This document shows, piece after piece, positions 44,801 through 59,800 of a stretch of 64,000 nucleotides of DNA. The position numbers and the translations under genes are program-made. Every line of letters starts with the position of its first letter. The first letter of the stretch is position 1. This DNA is from Strix aluco (taxonomy: Eukaryota > Chordata > Aves > Strigiformes > Strigidae): assembly GCF_031877795.1 (NCBI RefSeq), contig NC_133942.1, positions 4,588,001 to 4,652,000 of the forward strand. The letters run 5' to 3'. The notes below the pieces were generated by a model, which saw only the letters and a list, made by a program, of their open reading frames with translations, was not told the origin of the DNA and did no database searches.

Positions 44801-47800
44801 AGCAGGTAACTGCTGCTATTGCACTTCTCACTGGCGCCAAGCAAAAGCACTTACACTAAGTGAATCCATGTTCTGCAACAGTGTTGGAGACTTACATAGA
44901 TTTTTATTTTTTTTTCTTGGGGGACTCTTACTTTAAACAGTTGAACTGGTATAAATTTGGCTTCTTTTACTCTTTAATAATCATTAGCAAGACTTCCCAG
45001 GAAATTCCTGTTGTTGCCTGCAGTCTGAGTGGGTTTAATGCTTGTGAGGATGTAATGTTTGGGTGCACTTTTCGGTGCTTGATTTCACACCAAGCCAGAG
45101 CTTGAACTCAGTTGCTTAATGGTGTGTGTTTACAACCCCTAGCCAGTGTCTATTTTACCTTAGTTCATCATGAGTCAGCATGACGTAACAGGCAGCCTTA
45201 TCAAACTTTGCCTGTAGTAAAGCAGATAAACGAAATGGCTTCTTTTTTGGTGAGTGTGGTGAGGTCTGAGCTCGTGAGATGAAAATGTCAGTGTTTTGAA
45301 ACATGAAAACCTCTTCATTGCTTTATTGTATTGTTATGTGTATTTTTAATAAGCAGGTTATTATTGTCTGTGCCAGCTTTGTCATGGAGTAATTGCATGG
45401 TGTTATTAAAAGGGCAGATATGTTACAGGTATTTATTCCACTTACGGTGAAGTAATAGCCACAATTGAAAAACTGGCCTATCCCACTGGTAAAGCACTAA
45501 TTACTTGACGTGTCCAAAAGCAAAATTGGTGTTTTGGGGTAGATTTGTTTGTAGGATGAAAGTGGGTAGCAGAGGAAGTACTCGAGTTCAGCTTTTGATG
45601 TGCTGCACATACTTTAGAGAGTAAAGATGTTAAATACTGTGTTTTCCTCTGTCTCACAAGCTTGGTTAATAGAGACAGGAGACTAGCAGGTGCAGATTGA
45701 CCAGGTAACCTCAGAAATAAGTGAAGGAAGTGCTTTAACTTATAACTTTATCTGGATTACCTTCCAATTTTATTATGGCTGATAGCGTCCATCACTCCTG
45801 AGGGGAATTTTGGGGATGAACCTCCTCATGATGAAGAGACTAAAATGCAACTCTCCTGCTTTATGTGCCTTCCCCTGGTCTCTTTTTTTTAAAAAAAAAA
45901 AAGTGTTTCAAGGTGTAGTCAAAGGCCTGACTTAATCCCTGGAGGTACAGACATAGGTTTTGCAGTCCCTCATCGGTGCTTATCTTGGTGGCCGCATGTC
46001 TCTGTTCCCTTTGAGCAGAGGACAGATGCCAGGATGGCCCTGGTGGCTTGGCTGCTAGCCCAGATTGCCTCTTCCCCTTGCATTCAGGGTTTGACTCTTC
46101 TCTGTAGGTACCTGGCCGTCTGCTTTCCTTTGGGCAAATAAGTACTTCACACTATTCAGTAGAGGCTGAACAGGTGAAAAATTGTGTATGGCAGGCGTTT
46201 TGGTATGAAGATATCTTTTACTGCGAGTATACTGATTCTCTGATGTTCACAATGTATCACTGAGGTAAATATCCCAAAGTGTGTGCTAGAAGCATTTTCT
46301 TTGAGTGAAAAGGCTTTTTATCTTTGATACTCCCTTGGATAGGATTTTATTATGTCTAGAAAATTGTGATTAGGCAGTTACCAATAGCAGGAGGAAATTT
46401 TGTAGAAATAAAAGAAGCTGACAGCTTGATCCCTCTGCCAAAAAGGCTTGATACTATTATGGACTTGGTAAGCAGTGGAAAAATTATAGAAAAACTTGAA
46501 AACAATTCACTGGTATGTCTATTCATTTTAAAGTAGCAGAGAAAACAGCTTTGTGATGAAGAGAATGAATTTTCAAAAACTAATAGAACCAGTTGATGAA
46601 GTCAGCTACAGTCAGCAAAGAGCCTGATGTTGGTTGGTTGGACCATAACATTTCTCAAGTATCAGAAGTGCTAGAGTTACTGAATACCTCATTGCAAAGG
46701 GAGAAGAGGCCAGGGGATTGAAAAGGCTGTTAAAGGTGCTGTGCTCCTTCCTCAGATGAAACTAAGGACCGAGCTGCCAAGAAGCAACCCTTTCAATTTG
46801 AGAAAAATCAAAAATCCTGGAGTTGTGAAGGAGGAGGGGATTAAAGGACTTGTCCCATGTTTCACAGCAGAGATGATAGCATGCAACTATATATTATGTA
46901 AAATATGGGGCATACATTGGGTTCAGCTCTTAGTATGGTGTGTGTAGAGTTAATTTGCTCAAGAGGGAAGTAGGAGACTAGATGGAACCTGTTAGTAAGT
47001 CCCTTATCAGTTAATTTTGTGATGAATGTTTGTTAGTGTTAATGAATGACTTGGCACAAATCTGTTTGGAGGCATTTGGTTTGGAGGAGGATCCAGCTGT
47101 CATACTGGGAAAAAAACCAGACAGCTGGGAAGATCCTAGCAGTGAAAGTCGTACAAAGTGTCACGATAGGTCTCCCCAACACAGAGATGGAAAAGAATAT
47201 GGGATTTCTAGTAGAGAGTAAAATGGAGCTGCTAACATGACAGAGCTCCGGAGAAAGGTAGACATCATTGTTTGGTATGCATTAGATGAGATCTGCAGGA
47301 GAAATACAGGTGAAATCATGTGAGATCACGGTGAAACCTTAACTGAGATTGCATTTGTTTTGGCCTCCTTGGGTTCAAGGAGGATGAATGGAAGTGAAAG
47401 CCAGTGATTGAGAAGGTTTGCTGGGACAGGGAAGTAGAGAAATGTCATGTGAGAAACCTACCTGCTTTGTTGAGAGGTTGTTACAGCTCCTGCCTGTGAA
47501 TCCTTCGACCAAAGGACATGGGAAGGGCAAAGGGAGATCTGCTTAAATGGATGGTCTGTGTTGATGCTTGAACAAGTGGAAAAAGGCATGGTAATTGGAA
47601 TTAAGATCTGTTCCTAACAGTTGAAGGAACTGGAACAGGCTTCTTGACTGGGCCCTCAGTGTGTTTGCATAAGGAGTGGTAGTTAGAGGGGTGTTGGACT
47701 TTACTCTGGAGTATCCATTGGAACTCTGTATTTTTGGGGAGACCTAGGTTTTCTTCTGCATTTTGTAGAGTTCTTATTATTGCCCAGTGACAGCATGATT

Positions 47801-50800
47801 TTGAGTGAGACACATAGGTGCAAATAGTTGTGGAAATTACTTGCTTGGTGCACTGGTGCACCCTGGCACAGCAAAGCAAGCAAATGTATTAAAAGAAAAC
47901 ATCATGGGGAAGGAGGAGTACCCAGTGCCCTTTTTCTCCTTAACACTGGTGACATTCACAAGTGGTAATCCCAAAGAGCAGAGTGAATATTGTAAGAATT
48001 AAGAGCGCAGCAGAGTTAAAAAGGTAAAATTCAGCCTTTTTTCTTAGATTTATGTTTTTGCATGGCCCTGGCTGAGTTTCTCAGCTGCCTCATTTGCTTC
48101 GCCTATGGAAGTGTAGGAGAGACCAGGCACTTAACACAGAAATTATTTGATATGGGCTGTGGCTGTTTTACCAAAATACAAGCACCTGCATGCTTTGCAG
48201 GTAACAGTGCTTTAGAAATGTTTAAATTGGCTAAAGACACTGATCTGTGCATCCTGCTTGAGTTTCCTTTATCACTAGCCTTTAGCCCTGAGAAACAGAC
48301 TATGTCAAATCACTTATTTTCTATCTGTTACTGGGACCCTACTGAAAGCCTCAAAGGAAATGGTTGTTCTGAATTAGTTACTCATTGATATTTAGAGGGA
48401 ATTGGTAATTCCAGGTGAAAAGCAGTTGTTAGTGACTTTCTGTCCGTGTATCTTGGCGTAGGGCAGTGGGTGTCATGGCTCAGAAGAGTAGCTTTTGCAG
48501 AGATTTTGTAAAAATAGAACTGCCTGTTGTAAGTGTAAAGTCAAGTTTCTGATGTGGATATGCACCCTTAAAGAGCCCACCATTACAACCGTCTCTGGTA
48601 TTTCCATAAGCATTTAGCTGACCACAAATGCCAGTATTAAAGTTGCATCATAGCATTTGTCTTCAAAACTATTTTCTTTGCAAACATCACACCCAACTGT
48701 TTGTCTGCTCTTCTCAAATGGAGGATGTCTTACACTGATCATGCTGCATGTAAGAACAGTTGGAAGGCTGGAGACCTTTTGTGGAGTTAATATTTATCCA
48801 TGACTCTTTAATAAACAAATACTGCCTATAATGGGACCGCACTGAATTCACTTGCTAAAATTTTCTAGATATAAGTAATCCTGAAGGCAAACAAAACTTG
48901 GTTGAGTTAAATCCCTGAGCTAACATTGAAGAACAGTGGCAAAGCCTCGTGTGTGCTGCGATGCCAGAATTCGCCACTACATTCAAAATTCAGCGTCTTG
49001 AAAATTAACATCTAAAGTGTGTGAACTGCATCAAGAAACATATGAACCAGCAGTGAGATTAACCCTTTTTAATTGTAAGTAAAGCCTTGTTGGTAGGTGG
49101 TGCTGCAAGAGAGTTGCTCTGGATTTGGAACTTTTTGGGAATACTGTGGGATAAGATGACCTAGCCAGAGGCATTTTGGTCAGGTGTTGTATACCAGGCC
49201 TAGTCCCACATTTTTGAGACACACCTAGTAACTTCTTTCCCCAGCATAAAGCCTTGGTTCTCTTCTATCTGTTGGTAGACAGCAGATTCTTTTTTTGGTC
49301 TGGTTTGTGATGAGTTTAGATATGTGCCTTGTAAAGACTCTTTTAACTGAAGTCTTGCCTGTGTGCTTAGCTACGGGGACTACAGTTGTCTGCCTGTAGT
49401 CATGGGGGGGCGGTCCTAGATAGGTGCCACCTTATTTGGATTTAACTTGATAATGATGATGGGAGGGAATGACTTGTTTACTGGATTTGAATGGGGGATG
49501 TATGCGCAGGTAAGGTTAGCTGGTTAAGGATCAGATTTGATTAGTTCTTTGCAGCTGCTGCAGGGTGGAGAAAGGTATGTGGTGTCTTGATACTGGGAAG
49601 AGGCTGACCTGCCTACTACTGATTCTTTCAAATCTAGTCCTCCTCACCAAGTTAAAAAGCTTTCTGTAAGCCTGTAAACCAAACCAGTATTTATTTTCCT
49701 TAAGGGAATAGGAAATAGAAAGAAAATGTTCTTTCGTCTCCCCCCAACAAATTCTGCATCCTCCTTTCCATGAGATACCTAATATTTGGAATTGTATTTT
49801 CTTAGGAGGTTTTTTAAAATAGGTCAGCTGGAGACAAAAGGTACTCAAATGGCTAGGATTTTGGCCTGAGATACGGACTGCGCAGGCTTTGGACATGGAC
49901 AAGGTATTTAGTGTGAAATTGGAGACTAGCCTAGCTGGAGATCACAGTCCAGACCTAGCAGCCGTTCCCAAACTCTGGAGTTGACTGAAGTGTGTGAAAG
50001 GCAGTCCTGCAGTTGCCTTAGTTGGAGATCGGTGACCATGCATAAGTGTTTGATCAGCTGAACCAGGTGTCTGACTCTACTGACGCATTTCTTCTTAGAT
50101 CAGAGAAGGAAGTGCCAAAACTGAAGTCAAGACCTCTTTGGGGCACACAGTGTAGACTGAGTACATGGAGGAAAACACCAAGTACAGGAACTAGGGACCT
50201 GTTGAATCACAAACTGTGACTGATTGCTGCTTCCTGCCTCCCCTTTAACGCTTTAGTGATTAGAATATTAGGAAAAAATGCAAGGCTTATGCTGAAAAGA
50301 GAATTTGATTGAACTTGGGGCCATCAAACCTGTGCTTTAGGAAGGTGTCCTGATGTGAAGTAGGATACTCTTGCTCTAGTTTCCTGTCCTGGAGTTTTAA
50401 TGCAAAGCAATCACTGTGGAGTATCATGGATTACTTGAAATGCAGCTGAAGAATTGAAGGTACCTGAATTTTCAAGAGTGTCCAATTCAAGCCAGAATCT
50501 CTGAAGGGATGTCGTTGATTAATATCCACCTCTCTGGTCAGGGCTGTGTTGTGTTCTATTAATGGAGAGTTTATTAAAAGTAGTGGGTGTGTGAGTGTGT
50601 TGAAATATTAAAACCGACTTTGTACATTTAACTCCCAAATAAAATTCGAAAAAAGACTAATGGGGAAGGTAGGTAAATTTTTCATTCTCTTGTATGTGTT
50701 ACGCAGGTACTTCGATGGCAACTTGGAGAAGCTCTTTGCAGAGTGTCACGTAATTAATCCAAGTAAAAAGTCTCGAACGCGCCAGATGAACACAAGGTCG

Positions 50801-53800
50801 TCGGCCCAGGATATGCCTTGTCAGATCTGCTATCTGAACTACCCAAACTCGGTGAGTACCTGGCAACCAGGTGGTATCTGACCAGTAACTCCCCAGATTT
50901 TGCTGTCTGAAACTTAACATTTTTGGGCAAAAGTCTGTAAGGATTTCTCCAAGAGTATTTTTAAAAAGCCTTTGAAATGAAGCTGAGATTTCACTTTTTT
51001 CATTGAATCTTCTAATCTGTACTATATACACTAAAACCCAGTGTTTCTTAATGCAATTAACCTTATGTTGTGAGTGCTGCAGCTGATCCAAGTAATGCAG
51101 TGGGGACCACGGAGTTATGTAGTGCTTTGTGTTCTCTTTAATTCTTACTGTGTGGTTTGACAAACTTATTTTCCTTAAACAAACCTCAGACAGTATTAGT
51201 TTCCCCAAAATGGGATTGCATTTCAAATGAAACTTATTATCCCTTCTGCAAAAACCTTTGAGGGTGCTGGGGTCTGGGCAGCCGAAGAGTAAAGTTCTTC
51301 AGAAGAAAGCAAGCAGGAGATTAAGTGATTTTTTACAAAGGTCAGATACCAATTTAGACATACATATAAATGGTACATGAAAGAAGAAATATGTGGAAAG
51401 CATGACGACCAAAGGGATTTACTTAAATAGAATGACAAGACCGGAAATAGCTTATAAAAGTAGTAAATAATGATGCAAAGTAGTCAAGCTAGAAAGCCTA
51501 GAATAAAACTGAGTAGGAGTTAGAAGTAGAAGTTGTGCTGTTCGGAGAACACAACCAATGTGGATATCTTTGGATCTTTATAACGTTTCTGCGATACCTT
51601 CTTAATTGGAGACGATTAGGTAAATTGCTTGCTGGGGCTCTAAATTAGTCTTTTTTTAAAATTGGTTTTGTGGTAAGATTGGTGATGGTGCTTCTTTTTT
51701 TTTGTAGCTATTGACAAATACTAAACTTTCCCAGACATTGATCAGAGATCCAGGCTTCTGCTGTGTTTTGGACAAGTTTGCTGTGACTTTGCAGGGGCAG
51801 GACATAAAGGTGGGGGATCCTGGAAGAGAATGAGATTAGCGGAAAAGCTCAAATATGAAAGTTAATCCGTGGCTTTGCCAAAAGGCAGGGTGCTGACATA
51901 CGTGAGGAACTCTTCCTTGATTGGAACCTGCCGTTCCTGATGGAGCTGTCCTGACCCTCCAAAACGCTGTAATGTCTGCCTGACCTTTAAGGAGCAGAGC
52001 AGCCCTTACGTAAGGCTTCCGCTCTTGCTCTGGGTGTGTTTTATGAGCCTCCTTTTCAGCAAGAATGGAAACCATTATGAGCTTTGGGGTTTGAGTAGCC
52101 CTGAATAAAGTACTCTTGCTGGTGTATTCTGGCTGCAAGCCTTTGCCTTGCTTTGGAGCAGGCGGAGCAGAGCAAAGCCCAGTTTCAGGCTGCTGAGATT
52201 CTCAGTGTTAATATCGCTATTGCTCATGAGCCAGTAACCACAAGACTTCGTGCATCTCCTTTTAAGCCTTGTGTGCACTGACTTCCTTTTTAGAGAATAA
52301 CTGCAAAGGAGAATTGTTGCTTGCTTTGTGTTAAGAGGTGCCTTGAAAAGAAAGACAAGCTTGAGAAATTTGTTTGGCCCTCTACCTTATGATAAAATCC
52401 TGTTGTTTAATCACCACAACTTTCCATGTTTAGGTAGTAAGGAAATAATTTTGATTTTAGGCTATGCAACATTTTTAATGAAAACAGGAGAAGGATTGAG
52501 GGGGGGAAAAATGGGAGGAGACATCTTTAGCATCTTAATGTCCATCTCCAGAAAAGCTCCTCTTGGAAACTTCAAATTTAGATTTCATGTTTTTAATATA
52601 TTATTCTTCCCTTTTTAATGTAGTTGCTGTGCTGGGTGGTAACAATATGCCCAGTGCTCACAACTGACAGGCCTTTCCTCTGGCTTCTGGGGGGGGGAAA
52701 TGACATCTGCTGCCTGGGAAGTAGCTTTCTGACTACTGGAAAGATCTGCACAAAGCACACTAATACTTCCTGGTTTTGTAGTTTGAATAGCACATTAAAA
52801 ATAGTAGTGGCCCTGTTGTTAGAAGAGCAGTTTCTTAGCTGGAGCAGTCGGATGTTGCAGGTGAGCAGGGGTGTCCCTATACTGTTGGTGTTGATTAAGT
52901 CAGGAGACAGCAGAGGGAAACCTTTGTTTCTTTGTCATACATAAGAGTTGGAGCATATAGGAAAACTAATAATTATTACTTATTCTGTAAAAGGCTGTAG
53001 TGTCTCTGTCTAAAGTGACCGTAAGCCATCTGGTTTGAAATCTGTTTTGAAGCTGTTTTGGTCAATGTGAATTATAAATTCTAGAATAAGTTATGTTCAA
53101 TACCTAACCTAAAATCTCAGCTTTTAAATCCTCTTGCAATGGTCAGCTTTTTTTTTTTCCCCCCGGAAAAAGCTGTATTTTCTTTTCTGAGAACCCCTTT
53201 CAGCCTATGGAAAGCTGAGAGTTTGGAGTCGTGCCTGTTAAATTTTACAATGTATAGCTATTATAAGAATGTAAGAGTCTTCAATATTCACCTGCTCATG
53301 GGGTCATTGCAAGTGGTATTTGTCTGCCTTTTACAGCACATATAAAGGAAATACAAAGTCTTTATAGTTCTTCAGTCATCTCCAAAGAACTGTGATTTGA
53401 GGTTTTGGGAAGCACCTGCAAAAGGAGACGTTTGATGCTCTCATGGCAGCCTGCACCCTGTTGGTTTGAAAACCTAAGGGAGATATTTTAGTCCCTCTGT
53501 GTCCCCATGAACCAGTGTCAAGTCCCAGTAGTTATTTCGGGCAAAACCCTTACTGGTGACAACAGGAATCGAGAGGGTCATGGCTTTGCCTACCTCTTCT
53601 CTTGCATCTCACCCTTCAGGTCCCATCTGAGAGCAAGGCTGCCAGGGTGGGGGTGTCCGGGGAACTCTGCTGTTGTCCAAACCGTGTGTTTGTTCTAAGG
53701 ACACACAGATGACTTAGTCTGCTGGTGCTATCATCATTACTGAAGTAAAGAAGGCCTGAGTGAGGCTGTCACGGTAAACACATCTTGGAGCAGCTGATCC

Positions 53801-56800
53801 CATCTTTGATCAGTTTGATGCTACCAGAAGAGCAGGGACAGGTATCGAATGGCAGCATGCTGCTGCTAGCACTTGGCTTTGCCAGAGATGTAGGTGATGG
53901 GTACAGATAGGGTGAAAGTAGAGCTGTCCCCTGTGATAACGTGTTGTTTCAGAAGTCTTACCCGTTGCACTTGATGGTTTTATGTCGACCTTTTTGCCTG
54001 CTCCCTTGACATCTGCTGTCAGCTTAGCCAAAAATAATTGGGAACTCCCTCAAAGTAAAGAAATGAGTTGAAAGATGCTCTGAATTCTTTGCAGCCTGGG
54101 AGGAAGCGTGGTGGCTGTCTTCTACGTGGGCATTTAGCAAATCTTTTCACTGCCTGAAATAAGTGAAGTGGGTCTTAAATGAAGATGTGCTTACCTATGT
54201 TCTACAGTGCTTCCCTGTGTGTTCTTGCTGCAGGAGTATTTAGGTTTGTTAAGGGATGATCTCCTTGTCCATGCTTCCTTCCCGTCACATGTGGAGGAGC
54301 CATAATTCTGGGAAAAGTCAGTGCTGTCTTCAGGCTGTGTGCTTTTTGGCATCCTGAAAGTTACAGATGTTGGGGCTTTTGTATCATAACCCTGCATCTC
54401 CAGGGAATGTCACTCAGCCACAGTAGCATCTGTGGAGGTACCTTGTTAGCTGGCCCAGTAATGGTTCAAAAATCGGAAGGTATTTTTTTGGAAGGTGTAC
54501 CTGGGCACCTCATAGCTGTCAGCTTCCTATCTCCTTGAGCCATGGTGCTGACAGGACACACCACTCTGATTTTTTTTGTTTTGTTTTTTGTTTTGTTCCA
54601 AAACAACGAAAGGTTTGGGTGGGTATCTCTGTTTTTACCTGAAATGAAGTGAGATGCTCAGCTTGCTTCTTTCTTGACTGGTCAGGTCAGATTTAACCCA
54701 TCTTGCTGCTGGTGGTGGTAAGTGCTCTGGCAGGGCTGTGGGAATGGCAGACAGTTGAGCTCACTGGCTGCAACATCACAGTGCATTTCCAAGCCTCAGT
54801 TTCAAACCTGTGCCCTCGTTGACGGCAGGAGTGCCAGACGAGCGTGAATCACAAAATGGTGAGGCCGTGGGAAGAACATGCTAAAAAACCACCTTCCCTG
54901 TGCAATCCCAGTGCTGTAGCATTGAAAAATGAGTGTAACCTAGCTAATACATCTGTGTCGGATGAGCAAAATGGTTGTAATCTTGAGTCTTGAGGAGACA
55001 GTTTGGAAGAACATTGTTTTCTTGAAATGGACTCCCTCCTTTTCTTAATTAACAGCATCTGCTGCTGTTTTGGGCTGTTCTGCAGAGGATACCAGGTTTC
55101 TTTAATTTGTGGAATTTCATACAAGTTGATGGTATCTGAGGGTGGAGCTCTTCTTTTATCTTATTGTCTGAGCGTAAGATGGTCTGAAAAGCAGAACCAT
55201 CAAATAGTAATCTGCACAGTGGTATGAGTGAACTGTTTTAAATATAGTTTGTCCTTGCCCCTGGCTCTGGATATAAAATAACTTTAAGATGACCTGAGAA
55301 AAGTAACTTAATTTCAGTCTTTCCTCAGCAGTGTTTGCTTCTCCACCCCTTGTGTAACCATTCAGTCCCAGATGGTATCTTGACGTACTCTGTGTAGATG
55401 ATGCATACACAGATGAAGTTGTCCTTGTTGCTGTCTGCAACAGCTAATCATTATTGAATTTTATTTAGTAATTTACACCTGCCAATTAGAATCTTTAGTG
55501 TCTTCATCTGATGAGCATCTGGGTTTCAGGGAGAAGTTTACCAGGCAAGTTGGCAAACTGTGCATATGCCTTAAAAGTGTAAGTGCACACAATTCTTTCT
55601 ATTTCTGTGGTTTAGTGCTCACCCGGTAACGCAGACTGCTTGCTGATCACTTACTGTTTCCTATACAAGAGGGAGCTAAATTAGTGCCTGTGCATAGCTG
55701 GTGTGCATATTCTGGGACTTCTGGGCAGCACCCACACGTGGTAGCAAGCCAAGTGGAAAAACAGGAGGAAAGAAGACTCTATATCATCTTATAACTGTGA
55801 CCTGTTTGGTGGTGTTGCATTTATTTTACTCATTTGCAAGAGTAAAACAGAGGGGAGCCATGCTATGCTCTGTATATTACTCCTAAAACAAGGATCATTT
55901 TAAATGAGCAGGCAGGATGGAAATGTCAGCCACACCTTTCCTTGCTGCTAGGGTTGGGGATTAAAGTCTGGCTTTGAAAGCATGACTAAAGCTGCATTGG
56001 CAATGTTCTGTACTGGTGATGATGCAAAATAAATAGTAGCGTCTCGAGTTTGGTGTGGGGGATGAGCGATGAGATAAACTGCACAGCACCAAGAAGGGCT
56101 AAATGATCGAGTGAATCCATATGATAAAATGATCCAATGTCTTGTTCTTTGTTGTTGCAGTACTTTACTGGCCTAGAGTGTGGACACAAGTTCTGTATGC
56201 AGTGCTGGAGTGAATATTTAACTACCAAAATAATGGAGGAAGGCATGGGACAGGTAAAATGTCAACTCGCCTATCTCATGACTTATTTCTGGAAATCCTG
56301 TGTATTGAAGAGGAGAAGTGAAGAAAGGGGAGAATTCTTCCCCACTAAAGTTTAAAAAAATGCAAAAGAAACAACAAAGAAAACCCAAACCCCAGAGCTT
56401 CGAGGGCTGCAGTCTTTGCCACGGGTGAAGCTGGAGGGAACTACGTGGAGTTAGTGCAGGCGTCTTTGCTCTGCGTGGGAGGAATCGTGCTGTGCACAGT
56501 GGCACATCTGGGAGGGGATGATAGAGCCAATGTACTATTTTTGCTGTGGATTGTAGTGAAGTCTGTTGCCTTGGAATTCTTTGTGATGCAAAAACAGGAT
56601 AAACACTGTTCCTTTTATGACCTTTTTGTTTTTTTCAGACCATTTCATGCCCTGCTCATGGCTGTGATATCTTAGTTGATGACAATACAGTTATGTAAGT
56701 ATGATGAGTTGCTACCTCTTTGGCTTTCCTCTCTTTTTCCATTTTGTTGTTACTTATGTACTATTCAGATGTACTGGCTTATAGAAAACTGCATAGAGGC

Positions 56801-59800
56801 TTTAAGGCAGCAGAGAGGTTGGTCTTGTACTGTCTATTTGGATACCAGTATGCCTCTTAACTTCCTGTTTAGCTCTGAAAAACCCATGTCACAGTACTTG
56901 GAGGAAAGATTCCTTGACCAGTTTGGTCAGGATGACAGCAGAATAAACACCAGGCAGTCTTTCCAAACCCTATTTAACTGCTTTGTGCATTTTGTTTCCT
57001 TTGATTTATGTAGGAATTTGGGACTTCCTACCTAGGTCAACCCACTGGTTCACCAAGTCCTATAGCTATGGTTACTATGTGAGTCAGAGGAAGGTCCTGT
57101 GTACAGTCTGATGTAGGGTGTGTTTTATGCCTCCTGATAGGAAGCAGTTGACCCTCAAACATAAGACTTGATTAAGCTGGTATGTCAGCCTGTGTCACTT
57201 TGCTTATTAAGTTGTCTGGCTGTAAGATGACTGCTTGTGCATGGTGGAGCAGTGAATTCCATGGGCTTCCTTCTCTCTTATATTGGGAGATGCTATTGCA
57301 TGAGTAATATCCTTCATAATTCTGAACCTTGATTAAGTTCATTTTAATTTTCATGCTAAAAAGTGTCTAAATAGAAGCTTATTCTGTTACCTTTTTCCTT
57401 CCTTCCTGAAGTCTGACTCACTCTTTGATATTAATTTGCTGGTTTTTATATCAGTTGCTTTCAGACTGGTGATTTCCCATATCCCTCTGCATTACTGGCT
57501 CTATGTTAGTCATGAAGTGTAGGCTGGGTAGAAGTGGAAGTAGCTGAAATGTTTTCATGCCCTGTTGAGGGGCGGTTTATGGAGTTCAGTGGGTGGAAGC
57601 TGAACTGAAGTTGGCATAACATCTTGAGTGTCTTGATTGAGATTTTTGTTTACTGAAGTCTGAACTCAACTTGTGGTGGTGTGCACTCTTAGCAGGAAAT
57701 TTCTTGAGTGTGTTCTTGATTGCAACAGTTCAAAGAAGCTGTTCAAATAGTGCATGTAAAGTAGACTAGCAGCGGAGGCTGTGGTGGTAGAGCAGCAAGG
57801 AAAGGATGGAACAAGAGGAGAACAGTGCTGGCTCTTGTTGCTGTGGCTTCTGTTGCTATCGTTTGATAGGTAGGTCTGACTATCTCTGTTTCACTTCATG
57901 GCTTTTATAGCATGGAAAACCATGACACTGGGGTGAATCTGTGCAGGCTTCAACTCCTACCGTGTGCTGTGGGATTCCCCCTTGCCTAGAAATGACAGAG
58001 ATGTCTGGGGTCTATGATAGCAAAATGGCATCTTGCTGGTAAAGCGAACAAGCTTCCTTTGTGTAATAAAACTATAAATGTTTTGTGGAGGTAAAAATCC
58101 ACCTTTCCCTGATCTTATGGGGATACCTGGAATGTTTGGGAGTGGGAGGTGCAGTTTTTTGCAAAAGCCTAATGCTTTCTTTTAAAAGCAAAAATGGACA
58201 ACTGTGGCAATCCTATGAAATGACATGAATAAAAATGTAAGTAAGACCAGCTGGAATCTGCAACCCCTCCCATGTCCTTAATTACTCTCTTTTTGGGTCT
58301 TTTTCTTTTTACAAAGTCTCCAGCTCCAGGTTTCCAGGGTATAGGAACCTGAGATTAATGTGCAATGTATAGAGGCATCAGTTTCTTTATCCATCAGAAA
58401 ATCAAAGTACATAGGTTGTTATTAATTTGCACCCTTCTTATTACTTGCCCTCGGCAAGGTAGTTTGTCTCCAAGTTGAATTATCTCCATATGAGTCCAAA
58501 TTTAGCAATTCAGATGTTTTTCCTGGATTTATGAGTACTTAGCTACCTTATTGTCCATTTTCCTTGTTACTTAAGTAGGAAGGTTGAAGAGAGGGTCCCC
58601 TTCAGTTCTTTCAAGACCTTCAAAGTGGCTGAAGGTAATCTGTTTCTATCCCTTGTTCACCCTTGCTAATGCTGCTGGTAATTGCTTTAACCTACATGTG
58701 AAGTTGTTGGTTTCATTAATAAGCAAGGCAGGCTGCCTTTATCACTGGCGTGTCTAATGGCCGCTGCTCATGGGTGCAGCAGTCTGGTAGTAACCTCTCA
58801 AAATCAACCCACTCGGTGGGAATGGATGGATTTTGGGTTCCTGTATGGAACTCTCATGGAGTGCTGTCTCATTTTTAATCTTCCTTTGCATAATTGCAAA
58901 TACCACTGCTGCTGCATCATGTCAGAACGTGCTATGGTCTTGGAGTAATTCCTGTGGGAGGGCGTTTGACCTCTCACATCATGTGGATTTTGCTGATTCC
59001 ACCGATTGGTGTCTTTGAGGAGTTTGCAATATCAAAATGGAACAGAAGTGTAAAATTTGTGGTCTGATAAAGGATTGCTGACATCTTTGGATGGATTTTG
59101 GAGATTGTGTATTTCTGAACTGAGCTGCCAGAAGAGATCAAGGGTTAAGGTTTTTTTGCAAGCAGTTTGCCTTTCCAACTTGGCTTCTTCGGTGTGGTTG
59201 CTTCTTTTATAGCTTGGCTCACAGAGGAAAGTATGGTTTATGGGCCCTGGGAATGGGTTTCATCTCTTAATTGGTCTAGTTTCATTTATTGTTTGTCAAA
59301 ACCCAGTAACATTCAGAGCAAAGTTTTTGAAGGTCCTGACCTGAGTGGTGCTGTGGAAGTGCTGTCAAATCTAGAGCAGGCGAGGTTGCTAACGGAGTGA
59401 TTAGAGGCAGTGTGGTAAGCAAAAGACAGTGGATTGCATGTTCAGTGTGCTCTGGTTAGTTATGGCATTACTCTTCATTTAAATTCCAGTTCCTGATATA
59501 TACCTATAATACAATAAATTTTTCAAGTGATATTTATTATGTCTAGAAGCCTAGGTATGGAGTAACAAAGTGAAATTTATAATTCAAATTATAAATTCAA
59601 ATTGTTTTTTCATTCTTCAGTAAGTTTCACTCCAAAATCGCAGGCTTGCCATGGACATGGGCCTGATGAGATGCTTTGTCAGCTGATTTGTTTCATTTTA
59701 GCACTGGGAATTTGACTGCCACGTGCTATGTTTATGTAATAACTAGCACGTCCTTTGGTGAGGAGCTCCCCAGACTGCTGAGGGCTAGAGTTTACGCAAC

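Larger units (their letters stand above)
42127..50706 (+). other. ARIH1 intron 2 (8.6 kb)
   Basis: Mostly AT-rich unique-looking sequence with a possible ancient LINE remnant at 46.7-47.74 kb and an A/T palindrome at 45883-45902. I see no exon or RNA gene. Confidence 0.85.

Noticed and set aside
50699..51226. 175-codon minus-strand frame over ARIH1 exon 3
   Set aside because: It is antisense to a clear coding exon and runs into intron with no family similarity, so it is a shadow frame.
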